Assembly: GCF_027158205.1 (NCBI RefSeq)
Contig: NZ_JAPVLU010000003.1
Coordinates: 268,858-332,857 of the forward strand
DNA: 64,000 bases
From: Streptomyces sp. H39-S7
GTDB lineage: Bacteria; Actinomycetota; Actinomycetes; Streptomycetales; Streptomycetaceae
Reading direction: 5' to 3'
In this document: positions 60,724-64,000 of the stretch, in pieces
How positions within the stretch are numbered: the stretch's first letter is position 1
Layout of the letters: each line of letters begins with the position of its first letter
Position numbers and translations under genes: made by a program
The notes under the pieces: model-generated
What the model was told of the DNA's origin: nothing
Seen by the model: only the letters and a program-made list of their open reading frames with translations
The model's database searches: none

Positions 60724-60754
60724 AGTCTCGGACTTGAACCAAGGTTCATGTCAA
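60724..60754 (-). promoter_or_regulatory. MerR-type promoter of the quinone oxidoreductase gene
   Basis: On the minus strand TTGACA (60749-60754) and GAGACT (60724-60729) are separated by 19 bases. The spacer begins with the perfect dyad TGAACC-TT-GGTTCA (60735-60748). A 19-bp spacer with the dyad between -35 and -10 is the hallmark of MerR-family promoters. Transcription would start near 60717, about 40 bases before the ATG. Confidence 0.7.
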
Positions 60755-60783
60755 GGAGGGGATCAGGAGGGGATGCGGTCCCG

Positions 60784-61719
60784 TCAGGCCGCGTCGAGGC
60801 GCGCGAGGTCGGCGGCGGTGAGAGTGACGCCGTCGGCCGCGGCCGAGTCGCGGATCGTCGCGGGCCTGCTGGCGCCGGGGATGGGCACGACGACCGGGGA
60901 CTTCGCCAGCAGCCAGGCGAGAGCGATCCGCTGCGGACCGATCCCGCGATCCCGTGCGACCTCGTGGAAGGCGGCGAAGGGAGTCGTGGGGGCGGCGGTG
61001 GTCGGCGCCGGCGGGCCGTCGAGCGAGCTGCGGGAGATGCCGCCGAGCGGGCTCCACGGCAGGAAGGCGATCCCGAGCTCGTCGCACAGCCGCAGCTCGG
61101 CCGCACTGTCGCGGACGGCGGGCGAGTACTCGTTCTGCACCGAGGCCAGCCGCCCGCCGAGGATCGCGTCCGCCTCCCGGATCTGGTCGGCGTCCACGTT
61201 GGAGACGCCCGCCATCCTGATCGTGCCCGCGTCCAGCAACTCCCGCAGCGCACCCACCGATTCGGCGAACGGAACCCGGGGATCCGGCTTGTGCAGCTGG
61301 TACAGCCCGATCGCGGCACCGCCGAGCCGCCGCAGCGACTCCTCGCAGGCCCGCTTCAGCCGCTCCGGATCGCCGTCGACGGTCCACGAACCGTCCCCGG
61401 GCCGGCCGCGGCCACCCTTGGTCGCGACGAGAACGGCCGACGTGTCACCGCCGTAGGCGGCGAGGGCGCGGGCGATCAGCGTCTCGTTGTGACCCCGCTC
61501 GTCCGCGTGCCAGTGGTAGGAGTCGGCCGTGTCGATGAGCGTCACCCCCGCGTCGAGCGCCGCATGGACCGTGGCGAAGGCCCTGGCCTCGTCCGGCCGC
61601 CGTTCGATGGACAGCGGCATGGCGCCGAGGCCGATCGCGCTGACGGGAACGTCACGGATCCGCCGCGCCCCGGCGCCGCTCACACCCGCACTCGTGCCCG
61701 TCCCCATGGCCGTCCTCAT
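60784..61719 (-). CDS. Aldo/keto reductase
   Basis: The 311-residue TIM-barrel NADPH-dependent reductase has IDTADSYHWHADERGHNETLI (catalytic aspartate and tyrosine), the catalytic lysine in VATKGGRG, and the cofactor-site region VVVPIPGASRPATIRDSAAA. The ATG at 61717-61719 overlaps the stop of the epimerase-like gene (ATGA). It precedes the quinone oxidoreductase by 106 bases that contain the MerR-type promoter, so it belongs mainly to the upstream unit. Confidence 0.92.
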   Translation of the reverse strand: MRTAMGTGTSAGVSGAGARRIRDVPVSAIGLGAMPLSIERRPDEARAFATVHAALDAGVTLIDTADSYHWHADERGHNETLIARALAAYGGDTSAVLVATKGGRGRPGDGSWTVDGDPERLKRACEESLRRLGGAAIGLYQLHKPDPRVPFAESVGALRELLDAGTIRMAGVSNVDADQIREADAILGGRLASVQNEYSPAVRDSAAELRLCDELGIAFLPWSPLGGISRSSLDGPPAPTTAAPTTPFAAFHEVARDRGIGPQRIALAWLLAKSPVVVPIPGASRPATIRDSAAADGVTLTAADLARLDAA

Positions 61720-62666
61720 GCCCGGACCCCCGTCTCGGCGATGGCGCCGGGCAGCCACTCCGTGACGGCGGAGAAGGGAAACCCCAGACCGGTGGCGCGC
61801 GAGTTGTCCATCGCGTAGTAGCGGTCGAACGAGAACGGCGACACGTCATCGCCCTGGCCCGCGCGGAGGAACGCCGGTCGCGCCGCCCCGATCCCCGTCG
61901 CGACCAGCTCGCTCAGCTCCGCCGCGCTCAGCTCACCGTGCGAGTTGGCGTTGACCGGTCCGGTGAAGTCGGCGCCGGCCGCCCAGTACAGGAACTCGGC
62001 GATCTCACGGTCGTGGATGAACGTGGACGGGTACTCCTCGGCGTGCACCACGACGGACCGTCCCGCGCGGACCCGGTCCACGTAGTGGTCCAGCCGCCCG
62101 GTGAACTCCTCCGCGCCCCCGCCCAGCACGTGCGCGCTGCGCACGGAGACGAACGCGAAGGCCGGATCCTGACTGAACACGGCCTCCGCCTGCCGCTTGC
62201 CCTCGGCGTAGTGCCAGTCCTCGCCGACCAGCTCCTTGAACGCCGCTTCCTCCCAGGGGAGTTCGAGGTCGACCGGCCAGGTGCCGGGATCCACCGCGTC
62301 CTCGCCGACCGGGCGCTGGTGAAGGGGGGCGGGGTCGAACGTCGCCGGGTCGTAGACCTCCATCGTGGACGTCATGACGTAGCGCGAGGTGCGATGACGG
62401 AAGACGCGCTTGGCGATGGCCGCCTGGCGCGGCGTGTAGCAGACCTGATCGATGACGACATCGAACCGGCGGTCGCCCAGGGCGGCTTCGAGCGCCGCCT
62501 CGTCGTCGCGGTCCGCGACGAGATGGGTGACGCCTGGTGGGGGCGGTGCCGAACCGCGGTTGACGACCGTGACGTTGACACCCTCGTCGCGCAGCCGCAG
62601 GATCAGCCGCTTGCCGAAGTACCGGCTGCCACCGATGACGCAGACCTCGCGCACGTCGTCCCCCAT
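61716..62666 (-). CDS. NAD-dependent epimerase/reductase-like SDR protein
   Basis: The 316-residue extended SDR has a Rossmann motif VCVIGGSRYFGKRLILRL (GGSRYFG, an atypical form of GxxGxxG), VVIDQVCYTPRQAAIAKR and the YAEGKRQAE active-site YxxxK. The ATG at 62664-62666 follows GGAAGG. It resembles proteins annotated as reductases or isoflavone-reductase-like. Substrate unknown. It is divergent from the Lrp/AsnC gene, which may regulate it. Confidence 0.87.
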   Translation of the reverse strand: MGDDVREVCVIGGSRYFGKRLILRLRDEGVNVTVVNRGSAPPPPGVTHLVADRDDEAALEAALGDRRFDVVIDQVCYTPRQAAIAKRVFRHRTSRYVMTSTMEVYDPATFDPAPLHQRPVGEDAVDPGTWPVDLELPWEEAAFKELVGEDWHYAEGKRQAEAVFSQDPAFAFVSVRSAHVLGGGAEEFTGRLDHYVDRVRAGRSVVVHAEEYPSTFIHDREIAEFLYWAAGADFTGPVNANSHGELSAAELSELVATGIGAARPAFLRAGQGDDVSPFSFDRYYAMDNSRATGLGFPFSAVTEWLPGAIAETGVRA

Positions 62667-62752
62667 GCCCCGCACCTTCCCCCACCAGGCAGGACGCCCC
62701 CGCCTCCGGTACCAAGTGTTACTGTCCCGAACCGGCATCTGAAGGGGAGATC

Positions 62753-63271
62753 ATGGGACATTCAACGGCGCTGCCAAAAGAACCGCGCCATCTGCGCGGT
62801 CTCGCCCACGATTCCTCAGTGGCCCTCGACAGCGTCGATACGCGGCTGCTCGAACTCGTCCAGACCGAGGGCCGGATCACTCTCAGTGAGCTGGGCCGGC
62901 GGGTGAGCCTCAGCCCGGCAGCCGTGGCGGAACGGATCCGGCGGCTGGAGGGCAACGGCACCATCACCGGGTACTCCGCCGTGGTCGCCCCGGACCGGCT
63001 GGGCTACGGCATGCTCGCGTTCGTCCGGGTGTCCCCGCACGGCGGCTACACGCTGCGACACCCCAGGACGCTGGAACTGATGGAGCGCCCCGAGATCCTG
63101 GAGGTGCATCACGTCGTCGGCGAGGACTGCTGGATCCTCAAGGTCGCCGTGGCCGACACCTCGCACCTCGAGGAGATGCTCGAACAGATCTCGGCCCTGG
63201 GCCGCACCACGACGTCGATCGTGCTGTCCTCCCCCGTCGAGCGGAAGGTCATCACGCCGATCGACCGCTGA
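62753..63271 (+). CDS. Lrp/AsnC-family transcriptional regulator
   Basis: The 172-residue protein has an N-terminal helix-turn-helix (LDSVDTRLLELVQTEGRITLSELGRRVSLSPAAVAERIRRLE) and the C-terminal RAM domain that binds amino acids (VHHVVGEDCWILKVAVADTSHLEEMLEQI). A 20-residue extension precedes the HTH. It is divergent from the epimerase-like gene at 86 bases, the usual place for its target. Effector unknown. Confidence 0.93.
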   Translation: MGHSTALPKEPRHLRGLAHDSSVALDSVDTRLLELVQTEGRITLSELGRRVSLSPAAVAERIRRLEGNGTITGYSAVVAPDRLGYGMLAFVRVSPHGGYTLRHPRTLELMERPEILEVHHVVGEDCWILKVAVADTSHLEEMLEQISALGRTTTSIVLSSPVERKVITPIDR

Positions 63272-63300
63272 GGGGGCGCCCCCCTCAGGCGCCCCCTCAG
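63268..63300. terminator. Shared terminator formed by two convergent stop regions
   Basis: CTGAGGGGGCGC (63268-63279) pairs with GCGCCCCCTCAG (63289-63300). The TGA stop of the regulator lies in one arm and the stop of the small membrane gene in the other, so a single hairpin serves both. Confidence 0.7.
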
Positions 63301-63566
63301 GCGTCGCCGGTCCGCCAGGCGTCCGCGCCCGCATGGGTGGCGGCCTGCGAGGCGACCTTCGCCTGCCGGAAGGCGCGCGCGGCGAGTTCGGCCGGCGCCA
63401 CCTCCATACGACGGACGAACCCCCGCCCCGCGTTCAGCAGCGTGACGCCGATCATGACCGTCCCGGCCAGCCCCAGCACCGCCGCGACGCCGGTGACGGC
63501 CACGCCCACCGCGAGCATCCGCGTGTCGACGTCGATTCCGTACGCATTCATCCGATTGATCGCCAT
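63297..63566 (-). CDS. Small membrane protein, unknown function
   Basis: The 89-residue protein starts at the ATG 63564-63566 (MAINRMNAYG). It has two close hydrophobic stretches (about 16-44), then an Ala/Arg-rich amphipathic region (VAPAELAARAFRQAKVASQAA). It resembles small conserved streptomycete proteins with no known role. A longer frame reaching 63662 lacks a good start. Confidence 0.65.
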   Translation of the reverse strand: MAINRMNAYGIDVDTRMLAVGVAVTGVAAVLGLAGTVMIGVTLLNAGRGFVRRMEVAPAELAARAFRQAKVASQAATHAGADAWRTGDA

Positions 63567-63690
63567 GCGCCCAGCCTGCGTGCCCGAACCGTCTTCCGCA
63601 CGCCGGGCGGGGCCGTCCGGGACACTGATCCGGCGACCACAGCACTCTGACAACTTCCTCACAGGTGCCTGCCAGCCTGTCGATCATGCC

Positions 63691-63740
63691 GGCTGTCGCG
63701 CGGCGACCGCCGGACGCGGCGTCCGCCGGGCGCGACAGCC
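63691..63740. repeat. Two-tier palindrome upstream of the last gene
   Basis: Outer arms GGCTGTCGCGC (63691-63701) and GCGCGACAGCC (63730-63740) are perfect. An inner pair CGGACGC (63711-63717) and GCGTCCG (63719-63725) leaves only one base between. It lies 71 bases before the ATG at 63811 and could be a leader hairpin or an operator. Confidence 0.65.
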
Positions 63741-63810
63741 GCTCCGCCCCCGATCGGCCGTACCCCCGATCGCCGCGTGACCCGATCGACCGTCAACGGA
63801 AGGCCCCACC

Positions 63811-64000
63811 ATGTCCTACCTCCGCACCTTGCGCACCGCAGCCGTCACCGCAGTCATCGCCGGCACGGTGCTGCTGCCGGCCACCGGGGCGTTCGCGGCC
63901 GAAGCGAGCGCCAAGCCGACCCCCACCCCCACTTCCGCCCCGGCCACCGACGCCCCCCGGCCCGGGCGCGGGTGGGGGTGGTGGTCGGGGCGGGCCGGGG
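63811..64000 (+). CDS. Secreted protein, N-terminal part only
   Basis: An ATG preceded by GGAAGG opens a signal peptide (TVLLPATGAFA, cleavage after AFA expected). A low-complexity Pro/Thr/Ala linker and a Gly/Trp-rich stretch follow, up to the right edge. The rest is outside the window, so no family can be named. Confidence 0.6.
   Translation, partial: MSYLRTLRTAAVTAVIAGTVLLPATGAFAAEASAKPTPTPTSAPATDAPRPGRGWGWWSGRAG

Noticed and set aside
1..64000. tRNA, rRNA, CRISPR or mobile elements
   Set aside because: No cloverleaf with a TTCGA-type T loop, no regularly spaced direct repeats, and no transposase or integrase motif were seen on either strand. A small RNA without obvious structure could have been missed.

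Overview
The window is about 72% GC, uses GTG and TTG starts freely, and is packed with short operons joined by ATGA/GTGA overlaps. The genes point to a streptomycete (Streptomyces or a close relative): a DasR-type nagKA operon, a tilS-hpt-ftsH-folate block, a DUF2156 lysyl-phosphatidylglycerol synthase, many stand-alone PP2C phosphatases and DUF3263/DUF3180/DUF7144 proteins. All of it looks chromosomal. I see no insertion sequence, phage gene, CRISPR array, rRNA or tRNA.

Layout. 1-2.4 kb: start of a cold-shock gene, then a two-gene operon of a threonine-synthase-like PLP enzyme and a GG-ending sulfur carrier protein, preceded by a clear SAM-I (S-box) riboswitch. 2.4-5.8 kb: glucosyl-3-phosphoglycerate synthase, trehalose-6-phosphate synthase and phosphatase. 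5.9-9.9 kb: a sugar-binding lipoprotein with a DUF3263 gene, divergent from nagK-nagA, with a DasR-type dre site on each side. 10-14.4 kb: a membrane-anchored carbohydrate-binding-like protein, a MidA/NDUFAF7-type methyltransferase followed by an orphan nuoD, and a coiled-coil membrane protein. 14.6-19.4 kb: a glycine betaine/choline-type ABC transporter split over two divergent units, and a cysteine dioxygenase-rhodanese pair.

19.6-34 kb is core metabolism: the folate genes folK, folB, folP and folE, an esterase, a phosphatidylglycerol lysyltransferase, ftsH, hpt, tilS, a DUF2342 zincin, dacB and ppa. 34-45.7 kb: a ThrE-type exporter, a DedA protein, an orphan sugar-ABC ATPase, a LysE exporter, glutamate decarboxylase behind an 18-codon leader ORF, an MreB-like protein, a PAS-GAF-PP2C phosphatase and an M23 peptidase. 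45.8-64 kb is more accessory: dodecin, a second PP2C phosphatase, a ferredoxin-reductase/PF10118/alpha-beta hydrolase operon, a YfbK-type vWA lipoprotein, a BlaI-M56 sensor pair with visible operators, a TatA-like protein, a SigE-family sigma factor next to an internally duplicated membrane protein, oxidoreductases behind a MerR-type promoter, and an Lrp/AsnC regulator.

The most informative system is at 466-2190. A SAM riboswitch controlling threonine synthesis would make little sense. A SAM riboswitch controlling a PLP enzyme that combines O-phosphohomoserine with sulfur from a thiocarboxylated carrier protein would be ordinary methionine feedback. I therefore read the 'threonine synthase' as a probable homocysteine synthase. 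Other leads are the methyltransferase-nuoD pair, the leader ORF of gadB, four tandem palindromic 17-bp repeats at 52208-52275, and a MerR-type promoter with no merR gene nearby.
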